From positions 5,580,001 to 5,644,000 of the forward strand of contig NZ_AP022563.1 of assembly GCF_010726645.1 (NCBI RefSeq): a stretch of 64,000 bases of DNA, in the 5' to 3' direction. The translations under genes and the position numbers were made by a program. The notes beneath the pieces were generated by a model. The model was not told where the DNA came from, did not search any database, and was given only the letters and a program-made list of their open reading frames with translations. Shown here in pieces: positions 47,921 through 55,939 of this stretch; position 1 is the stretch's first letter; every line of letters starts with the position of its first letter. This stretch comes from Mycolicibacterium duvalii (GTDB lineage: Bacteria > Actinomycetota > Actinomycetes > Mycobacteriales > Mycobacteriaceae).

Positions 47921-48997
47921 TCAGTACATCGCCGTTGATCCGATGTCGGGATGTGCCCGCATGAAAGCGACCAACCGATCGACGTAGCTGAGAAACGGCG
48001 GCGGCTGCACACCGCTTCCGGCGAGATCGGCCCGGAGATTGTCGGTCAGGTAGAACGTCGGATGGGCGAAGTAGTCGACGGCTTCGGCAGGCATGCGAAG
48101 TAGCCGGTACACACCGGGGACGTGGCGGATGGCCGCTTTGGCCCACTTGCGAGGCAACGGTATCGACGTGACGTCGCGGCAAGTCGCGTCGGCCAAGGCT
48201 GCGATCAGTTGGGTCACGGTGAGCGGTTGGGGATCGGCGACGTGATAAGTGCGCCCGGCTGACGCGGCCAGTCCACTCAGATGTATCAGGGCGTCGACCA
48301 CGAAGTCGCGCGGCACCACGTTGACCCGCACCGTGTCGGGGTCCCCGACGACCGGAAGGAAGGCCCTGCGCGGCTGGCGCAGCAACCACTGCATGACGAA
48401 ATAGGGACCGTCATACTTCTGGGTCTCGCCGGTTCGGCTGTCTCCCATAACGATCGAGGGGCGGTAAATCGTGGCGGGCATGCCTTCCGACATGCGCCGT
48501 CGCACTTCTGCCTCGGCGAGGTGTTTGGATTCCTCGTAGAAGTTGTTGAACGGTGCCCCCACTTCCAGATCATCCTCGCTGAACGGTCCGGCGTAGCGGC
48601 CGCTGACATAACAGGTGCTGATGTGATGCAGCCGGGACAGATCGGGGCACCCCTCCAATGCATTGAGTAGATTGCGGGTTCCGGCGACGTTGACTCGATG
48701 TGCGATGTCTCGGGAGATGGTCAGGTCGTACACCGCGGCAAGATGCCACGCCTCGGTGACACCGACCAGGGCCTGCCGGTCCACGCCGAGACCGGGCTGG
48801 GTGATGTCGCCCTCGATGACCCTGACCCGCCGGGGCAACTGGGGATCGACGGCGCCGAGCTCGGCCACGCGCCGGTGGGCGGTCTCGACGAACTGGCGCT
48901 GCACGACACATTCCGCCTCGTCGTCGCCGCGCTCCAGAATCCGAGGCAGCAACGAACTGCCCAGGAACCCGGGCAACCCCGTCATCAACACCGACAT
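47921..48997 (-). CDS. Extended SDR / fatty acyl-CoA reductase-like protein
   Basis: 358 aa. N-terminal NAD(P) motif SVLMTGLPGFLGSSLLPRIL, a mid-chain HLAAVYDLTISRDIAHRVNV and NVAGTRNLLNAL, a catalytic YxxxK in FNNFYEESKHLAEAEV, and ATIYRPSIVMGDSRTGETQK. The arrangement is that of male-sterility/NAD_binding_4 proteins, which include reductase domains acting on acyl thioesters. It could provide fatty aldehyde or alcohol to the adjacent WS/DGAT, but it lacks an adenylation or carrier domain, and other epimerase-like roles remain open. ATG at 48997; the frame upstream is poorly coding. Confidence 0.82.
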   Translation of the reverse strand: MSVLMTGLPGFLGSSLLPRILERGDDEAECVVQRQFVETAHRRVAELGAVDPQLPRRVRVIEGDITQPGLGVDRQALVGVTEAWHLAAVYDLTISRDIAHRVNVAGTRNLLNALEGCPDLSRLHHISTCYVSGRYAGPFSEDDLEVGAPFNNFYEESKHLAEAEVRRRMSEGMPATIYRPSIVMGDSRTGETQKYDGPYFVMQWLLRQPRRAFLPVVGDPDTVRVNVVPRDFVVDALIHLSGLAASAGRTYHVADPQPLTVTQLIAALADATCRDVTSIPLPRKWAKAAIRHVPGVYRLLRMPAEAVDYFAHPTFYLTDNLRADLAGSGVQPPPFLSYVDRLVAFMRAHPDIGSTAMY

Positions 48998-49232
48998 GGG
49001 TGCCGATGCTCGACCACGGCGCAGAAGGAGGGAAGGGGCGAAGGGACCCCTTTTGGACAACCTTTGACCCTGCGCGCTCGCGCGGGAGCCGTCTTGCAGG
49101 CAAGAAACGTCGCCGAACGTGGCGAGGTCAAGGCTCAACGTCGCCGATTTTGTGGACTTTCGTCCATAGTTCCGTCCCGACGAGCGCAATAGCGTCGACC
49201 TCGACGACAACCATCCGGAGAAAGGCCCCGAC
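48998..49232. other. Divergent intergenic region (235 bases)
   Basis: Between the leftward reductase gene and the rightward helical protein gene. It contains a short AAGGGGCGAAGGGACCCCTTTTGG imperfect hairpin region at about 49033-49058 and an AT-richer patch near 49142-49170. The start context of the helical gene is GGAGAAAGG. I see no convincing sigma-factor motif. Confidence 0.4.
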
Positions 49233-49523
49233 ATGTCTGACGTGGTTGAGAAGCCAGCCGAGACGTCGCCGTCGACCGACCTGCTCGACGAGGTGCGCGA
49301 ATCAGCCAAGATGGGCCAGCACGCGGCGGCTGAGGCGCTGCGGGCCTTCCGTCACACGGTCAACGAGGCCGTGCCCGACGCGATGCAGCCGCTTCGCACC
49401 AAGCTCGTCGATGCGGCGATCGAGCTGGCCGACAAGCTCGTTGCCGCCCAATATCAGTTCAACCGCAACCTGATTCACACCGCTGACCGGGCATTGAGCA
49501 AGTCCGACGACGAACAGAAGTGA
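49233..49523 (+). CDS. Small amphipathic helical protein (phasin-like)
   Basis: 96 aa, all predicted helix after a short acidic lead. Key stretches are SAKMGQHAAAEALRAFRHTV, QPLRTKLVDAAIELADKLVA and AQYQFNRNLIHTADRALSKS. The heptad-like spacing of Ala/Leu with alternating charge resembles phasins and other lipid-granule-surface or coiled-coil proteins. It sits divergently next to a WS/DGAT cluster, so a lipid-inclusion role is an attractive guess, not shown. GGAGAAAGG precedes the ATG. Confidence 0.72.
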   Translation: MSDVVEKPAETSPSTDLLDEVRESAKMGQHAAAEALRAFRHTVNEAVPDAMQPLRTKLVDAAIELADKLVAAQYQFNRNLIHTADRALSKSDDEQK

Positions 49524-49597
49524 CGACGCGCCAGTGACTTGTCGCCGGTAGGTTCGGCGCTGCACCTACCGGCGACTCCCCGGGAGCGAGGATGACC

Positions 49598-51160
49598 ATG
49601 CGACGGAGCAGGCGGTCACCGCGGGTCCTGGCGGCTGTCCTGCTCGCGGCTCTGCTGACGCTCGCGACGGCGTTCTCGGCGGCGCTGGGCAATGCCGCGA
49701 CGGCGCTCATCATGGGGGGGTCGTCGCACCCGCTGAGCATTCCGGGAGACACGCCCGAGTACATCCAGACCTACATCGCCGGCACGGATTCGAATTACAT
49801 CGCGCCGAGCGGTCTGTGTGGTCTGCCGTGCTCGCTCGTCGCGGTGTACACCCCGGAACAGATCAGGTTCGTCACCGGACTGTTCGACCTGCCCTTCGAT
49901 GAATCGGTGGCGATCGGTCAGGCCAACCTCGACGACTGCGCCCGCGGAGTGAGCTGCACCGTGACTCTCGCGCCCTACACCGCCACGGTGTCGCAGGCGG
50001 TCGCCGACGACGAGTACCTGGTGTTCGCCTATTCGGAGAGCGCGACCATCGCCTCCAAACAGAAGTTGCAACTGATCGCCCACCCGCTCGACGGGACGGT
50101 GAGTTTCCTGCTGCTGGCCAACCCGAACCGGCCCAACGGTGGCATCCTCGAACGTTTTGTCGGCGCCTATGTCCCGTTCCTCGGCATCAGCTTCGACGGC
50201 CCCACTCCGACCTTCTCGCCGTCCACCAAGCCGATGGTGACCGTCGACATCGCCCGGCAGTACGACGGCTGGACCGATTTCCCCACCAACCCGCTGAATC
50301 TCCTCGCCGTGGCCAATGCGATGTTCGGGACCGTCCTGGTGCACGGCGATTACTACGACGTGGGCACCCCCCAGTTGCAGGGCCTCTATCAGGACACCAG
50401 CTACTACCTGATACCCACACCGATCACGCCGTTGCTGACGCCGTTGACCTGGGTGCCGCTGCTGGGGCGGACCCTGGCCATCGCGATCGACGCACCGTTG
50501 CGCGTGCTGATCGAGACCGGATACGACCGCACCGTCAACCCCGGCAAACCGACGCCCGCCCGGTATCTGTACATCCCCGACTTGTTCCGCGCCGCAATCG
50601 ATTTCGCCGCCGCAATACCCACCGGGTGGGACGACGCCATCAGCTACCTGGCCGGTGATCCCGACCTGAGACCCTTCCACACCGAGCCCGCGACGAGTCC
50701 CTACGGAGTGGGTGGGCCGCCCGTGTACGCGGGTGCGGTGGACCCGTACGGCGACCTTCCCTTCGACGAGGTGGCACCTGTCGAAGGACGTCACGACGCC
50801 GCCCGGCGGGAAGTCGATGAGATTCCGACGACGGCGGACGCCGCACCCCCGGCGACGAATTCGGAGGCGACCGAGACGGATGTGCCGGCCGGGGGCCGGG
50901 CAGATCCGGTGCGCACCGACGATGACGTGGACGACGCCGCTGCGGAACTCCCGCCGACTGACGTCATCGACATCGACAGCGGTATCGACATCGACACCGA
51001 CAGCGGTACTGACATCGGCACCGACAGCGGCACCGCCGACCCGGACATCGACACTGCCGACCCGGAACCCGCGACACTGACGTCGTCGCCGGACGCCGAG
51101 TCAGAATCGGAGCAGTCTTCTCCGCCGGCGTCCGCCACCACCGGTCCCGATCCGCAGTGA
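49598..51160 (+). CDS. Secreted PE-PPE-domain hydrolase-like protein lacking PE/PPE
   Basis: 520 aa. A signal peptide (VLAAVLLAALLTLATAFSAA) leads into the alpha/beta-hydrolase-like PE-PPE domain: ATALIMGGSSHPLSIPG, the nucleophile region YLVFAYSESATIASKQK (serine in YSES), LLLANPNRPNGGILERFVGA and YVPFLGISFDGPTPTFSP. A long acidic tail has repeats of DIDSGIDIDTDSGTDIGTDS type (about residues 450-485) and is Pro/Ser-rich. In M. tuberculosis this domain is fused to PE or PPE; here Sec export replaces that. ATG 49598 fits the GAGCGAGG site better than the ATG at 49592. It may be a cutinase/esterase-like enzyme. Confidence 0.85.
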   Translation: MRRSRRSPRVLAAVLLAALLTLATAFSAALGNAATALIMGGSSHPLSIPGDTPEYIQTYIAGTDSNYIAPSGLCGLPCSLVAVYTPEQIRFVTGLFDLPFDESVAIGQANLDDCARGVSCTVTLAPYTATVSQAVADDEYLVFAYSESATIASKQKLQLIAHPLDGTVSFLLLANPNRPNGGILERFVGAYVPFLGISFDGPTPTFSPSTKPMVTVDIARQYDGWTDFPTNPLNLLAVANAMFGTVLVHGDYYDVGTPQLQGLYQDTSYYLIPTPITPLLTPLTWVPLLGRTLAIAIDAPLRVLIETGYDRTVNPGKPTPARYLYIPDLFRAAIDFAAAIPTGWDDAISYLAGDPDLRPFHTEPATSPYGVGGPPVYAGAVDPYGDLPFDEVAPVEGRHDAARREVDEIPTTADAAPPATNSEATETDVPAGGRADPVRTDDDVDDAAAELPPTDVIDIDSGIDIDTDSGTDIGTDSGTADPDIDTADPEPATLTSSPDAESESEQSSPPASATTGPDPQ

Positions 51161-51184
51161 CCGGGTGGCAGGATGATCCCTGCC

Positions 51185-51856
51185 ATGACACCGCCACTAC
51201 CGGATCCAGAAGAGGTCAGCCGCGGCGCGGCGGTCTACACGTCGTCGATGCTGCGGATCTATGACCTCTACGTCGTGGGGTTCAACAACCGTTTCGTGTG
51301 GCGGTGCCCCGCAGAGGTGATGCTGCGCCAGTACGACACCCACGTCACCGGTCGCCATCTCGACATCGGTCCGGGCACCGGCTGGTATCTGGACCATGCC
51401 ACGTTCCCGGGTCCGCGTCCGGAACTGACGCTGCTCGACCTCAACCCGAACAGCCTGGCCAAGGCCGGGGAACGGGTGCAGAGGTACTCACCGGAACTCG
51501 TCCAGGCCGACGTCTTCTCGCCTCTACCGGTGCCCGGACCCTTCGAGTCCGCCGGCGCGAACTACCTGTTCCACTGCCTGCCCGGCACCTGGGAGACCAA
51601 GAGCGTCGCCGTCGGAAACATCGCGGCTCGCCTGACCGACGACGGGGTGTTGTTCGGCGCGACCGTGCTGGGCCGCGACGTGCAGCACGGCTTCCTCGGG
51701 CGCCGCACAATGGCCCGATTCAATGCCTCGGGCATCTTCCACAACACCGAGGACGATCTCGACGGTCTTAACGCCGCGTTGCACACCCATTTCCGGGAGG
51801 CCTCGGTCGACGTCGTCGGCGCTGTCGCGCTGTTCACCGCCCAGAACCGGCGCTGA
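51185..51856 (+). CDS. Class I SAM-dependent methyltransferase
   Basis: 223 aa. Motif I is RHLDIGPGTGWYLDHATF, the post-I acidic residue is in LTLLDLNPNSLAKAGERV, and the motif II area is SAGANYLFHCLPGTWETKSV. The rest resembles small actinobacterial methyltransferases of unknown substrate, with a C-terminal FREASVDVVGAVALFTAQNR. The ATG at 51185 is preferred, since the ATG at 51173 lies directly on the ribosome-binding site. It is 24 bases downstream of the PE-PPE gene, so it is possibly co-transcribed. Confidence 0.85.
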   Translation: MTPPLPDPEEVSRGAAVYTSSMLRIYDLYVVGFNNRFVWRCPAEVMLRQYDTHVTGRHLDIGPGTGWYLDHATFPGPRPELTLLDLNPNSLAKAGERVQRYSPELVQADVFSPLPVPGPFESAGANYLFHCLPGTWETKSVAVGNIAARLTDDGVLFGATVLGRDVQHGFLGRRTMARFNASGIFHNTEDDLDGLNAALHTHFREASVDVVGAVALFTAQNRR

Positions 51857-51894
51857 CCCCAGGGTCCGCCCGATCAGCCTGGTCAATATTCGTC

Positions 51895-51920
51895 GTTTGC
51901 TGCCGGCGTCGGGTGGGTAC
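51895..51920 (+). promoter_or_regulatory. SigF-type promoter for sodC
   Basis: GTTT at 51895-51898, a 16-base spacer and GGGTAC at 51915-51920. This matches the consensus fully (GGGTAC is the alternative -10). The ATG is nine bases after the -10 element, so the transcript is effectively leaderless. Confidence 0.72.
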
Positions 51921-51929
51921 GGGTCGGCC

Positions 51930-52694
51930 ATGAACAAGCATGCCACCGTCGCCATCGCTTTGCTCGCCACTCCTGCCGCGGTACTGGCCGGCTGCGCCAA
52001 CCAGTCCGGCGATGAGTCCGCCACCACGACGACCACCACGTCAGAGGCCGCCGCGCCCCAGGGCCTGACCACCCAGCTGACCACGGCCGACGGCACCGCC
52101 GTTGCCGACGCGACCATCGACTTCACCGAAGGTTTCGCCACCGTCACCATCGAGACGGTCGACAACAGCAACCTGTCCCCGGGCTTCCACGGAGTGCACC
52201 TGCATCAGTTCGGACGGTGTGAAGGACCCGACTTCGCTTCCGCCGGGGAACACTTCCAGGCTCCGGGCAGCACCGCCGAACCCGCCAGCGGCGACCTGCC
52301 GCCCCTGCTGGTTCGCTCAGACCGCGGCGGCAAACTGGTCGTAACCAGCGACTCGTTCACCGAGGAGGAACTGACCGGGCCTGAGGGTTCGGCCATCGTC
52401 CTGCACCAGGGCGCTCACCTGCCCGGCGCGATGGAGGGTGTCGACACCCGCATCGCCTGCGGCGTGATCAGTCCGGCCAGCACCACCGCCACCACCGAGA
52501 CGACCACCACCACCTCGGTGGTCACCGAGACCGTCGCTCCGCCGCCGGCGACCGGCACCGAAACATCGCCGACCTCGCCGGCACCGGAAGGGGCCACGAC
52601 CACGACCACCCCCGCCCCGACCACCACGACCGAGACCACCGCGACGACGACCACGACCGAAACCACTCCGGCCGCGCCGCCGCCGGCCGGCTGA
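51930..52694 (+). CDS. sodC: Cu,Zn superoxide dismutase-family lipoprotein, zinc site degenerate
   Basis: 254 aa. The lipobox AAVLAGCANQ follows a short signal peptide, then a Thr-rich linker. The SOD core has copper ligands HxH in FHGVHLHQFGRCEGPDF, His in AGEHFQAPG, and a final His in AIVLHQGAHLPG. Between these, the zinc-ligand histidines common in eukaryotic and many bacterial SodC are absent (QAPGSTAEPASGDL). M. tuberculosis SodC is likewise known as a copper-only enzyme. An unusual 75-residue Thr/Pro-rich tail follows (TTTTTSVVTETV, ETTATTTTTETT). It should dismutate superoxide at the cell surface. ATG 51930 fits the SigF-type promoter. Confidence 0.88.
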   Translation: MNKHATVAIALLATPAAVLAGCANQSGDESATTTTTTSEAAAPQGLTTQLTTADGTAVADATIDFTEGFATVTIETVDNSNLSPGFHGVHLHQFGRCEGPDFASAGEHFQAPGSTAEPASGDLPPLLVRSDRGGKLVVTSDSFTEEELTGPEGSAIVLHQGAHLPGAMEGVDTRIACGVISPASTTATTETTTTTSVVTETVAPPPATGTETSPTSPAPEGATTTTTPAPTTTTETTATTTTTETTPAAPPPAG

Positions 52695-52706
52695 CGGGCC
52701 GGGGCC

Positions 52707-53015
52707 CTAGACCAGGGCGGCCAGAAACGACAGAATCGCCAGCACCACGAGGATCAGCCCGGCCAGCACGATGAAGGCGCCCAACGACGCTTTGCGTTGC
52801 GCCTGGCCGGCTTCCGAGCTGACGGCACCCTTGATCGACGTCTTCATCGTCGCGAAAAGATCCGACCACACGATGCGCGACAGACCGCGCCGGGTCGCCG
52901 TCGTGTCGCCCATCGGCCGGTCGGGCACCGCCCCGGCGCCGTTGCCGAACAGCACCAGCCCGATCACGACCGCCACCACCGCCAGCACCAGCAACACGAC
53001 ACCCAGCCCGACCAT
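52707..53015 (-). CDS. Small two-helix membrane protein
   Basis: 102 aa. An N-terminal membrane helix (LGVVLLVLAVVAVVIGLVLF) and a C-terminal one (LGAFIVLAGLILVVLAILSF) flank a hydrophilic loop with DRPMGDTTATRRGLSRIVWS and DLFATMKTSIKGAVSSEAGQ. The family is not recognised; similar small proteins occur in actinobacterial stress regulons. Start is ATG 53015 after GGAAGGATGAG; GTG 53018 is possible. It is convergent with sodC, and a possible SigF promoter lies upstream. Confidence 0.72.
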   Translation of the reverse strand: MVGLGVVLLVLAVVAVVIGLVLFGNGAGAVPDRPMGDTTATRRGLSRIVWSDLFATMKTSIKGAVSSEAGQAQRKASLGAFIVLAGLILVVLAILSFLAALV

Positions 53016-53053
53016 CACTCATCCTTCCGCGAACCCGACATGACGACCATCGA

Positions 53054-53079
53054 GTACCCGTAACCACAACGGCTGGAAC
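53054..53079 (-). promoter_or_regulatory. Possible SigF-type promoter for the small membrane protein
   Basis: Minus strand: GTTC (53079-53076), 16-base spacer, GGGTAC (53059-53054). The -10 is a perfect match; the -35 has one mismatch. It lies 39 bases upstream of the ATG at 53015. Confidence 0.45.
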
Positions 53080-53082
53080 TGA

Positions 53083-53847
53083 TCAGCTGAAATGGGTCTG
53101 CGGGCGCGGTAGCCGTGCCCCGTCGACGGTGATGTCGACCTTCTCGTTGTAGAACGCCACCAGCCCGGCGATGGCCGCCACCGCCGGCAGCGGCGTCTCG
53201 TAGCTCCAGGCCAGGTCGGCATGGAGCGCCTCAGCCGTACGCACCGACCAGTAGCGCGACGTCGTCCCCTTGTACGGACACACCGTCTGGGTGTCCGAGG
53301 GTTCCAGATGAACGAACGCCACATCGGTACGATCTACGTAATACCTTGTGGGCAGGCCGGTTTCGAACAGCAGCACCGGTGCGCGGGTGTCGGCCAGCGT
53401 GAGCCCGTCGACCTCGACGACGACGTGGCGGTGCGACCGCAGCGCGTCGACCCGCGCGTACGGATTGCGCGGATGCTGGAAGATCGGCTCGTCCTCCTCG
53501 AACCAATCCAGCGCGTCCCACTCGAAACGGACCAGTCCGGCCACCGGTCCCTCCCCGTCGTCGAACACCCGCGCCGCCGAGCCAGCGGTCCGCCCGCCCG
53601 CCCGCAGGGCGAACATCCGGGACGGTCCGAACTGCACCCGCTGCGGATGGTCTTCGTCGATCAGGCAGTCCGGGCGCACGTCGGTCAGCGGCACGTAGTA
53701 CTGCGGGTAGTACGGGATCTCCCACACGTACCGGGCCGCGGTGGTGTCGAAGACCAGCTCGCCGGCGCGGAAACCGCGGACCCGGCGCGGGCACGGCTCC
53801 ACGCGGCCGCGATCGGTGGCGCTCTGCGGGTAATCGGGCACGAACAT
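53083..53847 (-). CDS. Tandem DUF427 protein
   Basis: 254 aa containing two DUF427 units. The first has VRGFRAGELVFDTTAARYVW and PYYPQYYVPLTDV; the second has VVVEVDGLTLADTRAPVLLF, TGLPTRYYVDRTDVAFVHLE and CPYKGTTSRYWSV followed by LAWSYETPLPAVAAIAGLVA. The cysteine-lysine-glycine segment is the most conserved piece. Function unknown. It begins two bases after the stop of the DUF732 gene, so the two share a transcript. The window also has a single-unit DUF427 protein at 37.8 kb. Confidence 0.85.
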   Translation of the reverse strand: MFVPDYPQSATDRGRVEPCPRRVRGFRAGELVFDTTAARYVWEIPYYPQYYVPLTDVRPDCLIDEDHPQRVQFGPSRMFALRAGGRTAGSAARVFDDGEGPVAGLVRFEWDALDWFEEDEPIFQHPRNPYARVDALRSHRHVVVEVDGLTLADTRAPVLLFETGLPTRYYVDRTDVAFVHLEPSDTQTVCPYKGTTSRYWSVRTAEALHADLAWSYETPLPAVAAIAGLVAFYNEKVDITVDGARLPRPQTHFS

Positions 53848-53849
53848 CC

Positions 53850-54149
53850 CTACGAGGGGCAGTACGACCGCGTCGCCGCGTCGACGAACAGACCACTCTG
53901 CTCTGCCGTCCAGCCCGCCGGTCCGACGATCTCGACTGCCACCTGGTCCGGTGCCTGGCCGGCGGAGACATAGGCGCAGATCGCGGTCGCCAGATCGATC
54001 GCATCTGTGGCGCTGGTGTAGGGGATCCCCTCGGTGTCGATGGCGTCGAGGAAGACGTCGTCGACGTCGTCGGCCGCCGCGGGAACCGCCGCGACGAGGG
54101 CCAGCGCCCCCGCCGCCGCCACCGCACCCCAAACGCGCGTGCCACGCAT
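53850..54149 (-). CDS. Secreted DUF732 protein
   Basis: 99 aa. A signal peptide (VAAAGALALVAAVPAAADDV) is followed by the DUF732 domain. The domain has the pattern FLDAIDTEGIPYTSATDAID, a cysteine in ATAICAYVSAG and a second near the C-terminus in ATRSYCPS, likely forming a disulfide. This family is almost restricted to mycobacteria and its function is unknown. It heads a two-gene operon with the tandem DUF427 gene. Confidence 0.9.
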   Translation of the reverse strand: MRGTRVWGAVAAAGALALVAAVPAAADDVDDVFLDAIDTEGIPYTSATDAIDLATAICAYVSAGQAPDQVAVEIVGPAGWTAEQSGLFVDAATRSYCPS

Positions 54150-54234
54150 GCCGGCCCCCTCCCAGACGTTTGCCAGCGGCTACAGCCTACGCCGCGCGTG
54201 CCGGGCTGGACCGGTGATTGCCGACGGTGATCGC

Positions 54235-54387
54235 TCAGGTCTCGTCGGGGATCTGATGGCGCGTCTGGCTGCGCGCCGGCGCATCGGGGTCGTCGTCGGC
54301 ATGCTCGAGCTTGCGTTGGAGTTCCTGCTGCTCGGCGGTGGCCTTGGTGGCGTCTTCGGGCGTCGGGGGGATCCTGCTCTGCTCCAT
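54235..54387 (-). CDS. Small hydrophilic hypothetical protein
   Basis: 50 aa, rich in charged residues, Gln and Pro (EQSRIPPTPEDATKATAEQQ ... ADDDPDAPARSQTRHQIPDE). It is probably disordered or a short helix. A GGAGAG site stands seven bases before ATG 54387, which supports real translation. No family recognised. Confidence 0.5.
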   Translation of the reverse strand: MEQSRIPPTPEDATKATAEQQELQRKLEHADDDPDAPARSQTRHQIPDET

Positions 54388-54582
54388 GGGCGGACTCTCC
54401 ATCGTCGGACGGGTGTGCGCGCACAGGGTTGTCCGTGTGGCTGCAGCCGAAACCCGGCGAACGCACAACCGGGCCGGTCGCCGCGTGAGGAAGCGGCAAC
54501 ACAAGCGCAGTAGCGGTGTCGCGGATCGGAAATATCGGCCAGGAAACCTGCTGCTGGTAGCCGATTCTCGGAAGGTTCTGTC

Positions 54583-55440
54583 ATGTCATATGTGACTCCG
54601 TCGGACTTCGTTCAGAAGATGATCGACGCCGGCGCGGCGAAAGCCACCATGTCGACCCGCGACACCCTGATCCGCGCGTACATGGCCGGCGCGATTCTGG
54701 CGCTGGCCGCCGCGTTCGCGGTGACCATCACCGTCCAGACGGGCAACGCCCTGGTCGGCGCGGTGCTGTTCCCGGTCGGGTTCTGCCTGCTCTACCTGCT
54801 GGGTTTCGACCTGCTCACCGGCGTGTTCACGCTGGTGCCGCTGGCATTGCTGGACAAGCGCCGGGGCGTCACGGTGCGCTCGATGCTGCGCAACTGGGGC
54901 TGGGTGTTCCTCGGCAACCTCGGCGGCGCGCTGACCGTCGCGGTGATGATGGCCATCGTCTTCACCTACGGGTTCAGCGTGGACCCCAACGAGGTCGGCG
55001 TGCGTCTCGGCGAGATCGGCCACAGCCGCACCGTCGGTTACGCCGAACACGGCGGTGCCGGCATGCTCACCCTGTTCATCCGCGCGGTGCTGTGCAACTG
55101 GATGGTCTCCACCGGCGTCGTCGCGGCGATGATGTCGACCAGCGTCTCGGGCAAGGTCATCGCGATGTGGATGCCGATCATGCTGTTCTTCTACATGGGC
55201 TTCGAGCATTCGATCGTCAACATGTTCCTGTTCCCCTCCGGCCTGATGCTCGGCGGTGACTTCAACCTCGTCGACTACATGGTGTGGAACGAGATCCCGA
55301 CCGTGCTCGGCAACCTCGTCGGCGGCCTGACCTTCGTCGGTCTGACGCTCTTCGCCACCCACGCGCGGACCGGGCCGGACCGGCTGACGGTCCTCGACGC
55401 CCCGGTGGTGGCCCCGCGCCGCGAGGAGGTCAGCGCATGA
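54583..55440 (+). CDS. Formate/nitrite transporter (FNT) family channel
   Basis: 285 aa. Six membrane helices with the FNT signature regions: RAYMAGAILALAAAFAVTIT, GFDLLTGVFTLVPLAL, NWGWVFLGNLGGALTVAVMM, AVLCNWMVSTGVVAAMMSTS and FEHSIVNMFLFPSGLMLGGD (the central His-containing FEHSxxNM loop). FNT pentamers conduct formate, nitrite, hydrosulfide or bicarbonate-like monovalent anions. The cyanase gene overlaps its stop by four bases, so the physiological substrate here may be cyanate or bicarbonate. Upstream is a 195-base region without genes. Confidence 0.93.
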   Translation: MSYVTPSDFVQKMIDAGAAKATMSTRDTLIRAYMAGAILALAAAFAVTITVQTGNALVGAVLFPVGFCLLYLLGFDLLTGVFTLVPLALLDKRRGVTVRSMLRNWGWVFLGNLGGALTVAVMMAIVFTYGFSVDPNEVGVRLGEIGHSRTVGYAEHGGAGMLTLFIRAVLCNWMVSTGVVAAMMSTSVSGKVIAMWMPIMLFFYMGFEHSIVNMFLFPSGLMLGGDFNLVDYMVWNEIPTVLGNLVGGLTFVGLTLFATHARTGPDRLTVLDAPVVAPRREEVSA

Positions 55441-55886
55441 CACCGATCATGGCGAAGTCCGAGGCCGCCGAGCTGATCGTCGCGGCCCGGATCCGCAAGA
55501 AGCTGACGTGGGCCGAGATCGCGAGCGAACTCGACGCGCCGCTGGTGTGGTGTGTGGCCGCGCTGCTCGGGCAGCATCCGATGCCGGCGACACAGGCCGA
55601 ACAGGTCTGCGCGCTGCTCGACCTCGACGAGTCGGTGGCAGAGAGCCTGCAACGGCAACCGGCCCGGGGCATCGACCCGGCACTGATGTCCGACCCCACG
55701 ATCTACCGGTTCCACGAGGCGCTGTCGGTGTACGGCCCGGCGATCAAGGAGCTCATCCACGAGGAGTTCGGCGACGGCATCATGAGCGCGATCAACTTCA
55801 ACGTCGACATCGCGCGCCGGGAGCATCCCGACGGTGACCGGGTGGTGGTCACCCTGGACGGGAAGTTCCTCGATTACCGCTGGTGA
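55437..55886 (+). CDS. cynS: Cyanate hydratase (cyanase)
   Basis: 149 aa, compared with 156 in E. coli CynS. It converts cyanate and bicarbonate to ammonia and CO2. The N-terminal helical domain holds AARIRKKLTWAEIASELDAP. The catalytic domain holds PTIYRFHEALSVYGPAIKEL and HEEFGDGIMSAINFNVDI, which supply the Arg, Glu and Ser of the decamer's active site, then FLDYRW at the C-terminus. Its ATG overlaps the FNT channel stop (ATGA), so the transporter and enzyme are co-expressed. Confidence 0.95.
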   Translation: MTPIMAKSEAAELIVAARIRKKLTWAEIASELDAPLVWCVAALLGQHPMPATQAEQVCALLDLDESVAESLQRQPARGIDPALMSDPTIYRFHEALSVYGPAIKELIHEEFGDGIMSAINFNVDIARREHPDGDRVVVTLDGKFLDYRW

Positions 55887-55939
55887 CCGGGGACGGGCGG
55901 CGGCGCACCATCGCTACGGGCCGTTCGTCCCGATCTCGT

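Noticed and set aside
49033..49058. Terminator between the reductase and helical protein genes
   Set aside because: It lies upstream of both divergent genes, so a terminator there has no transcript to end; the hairpin is imperfect.
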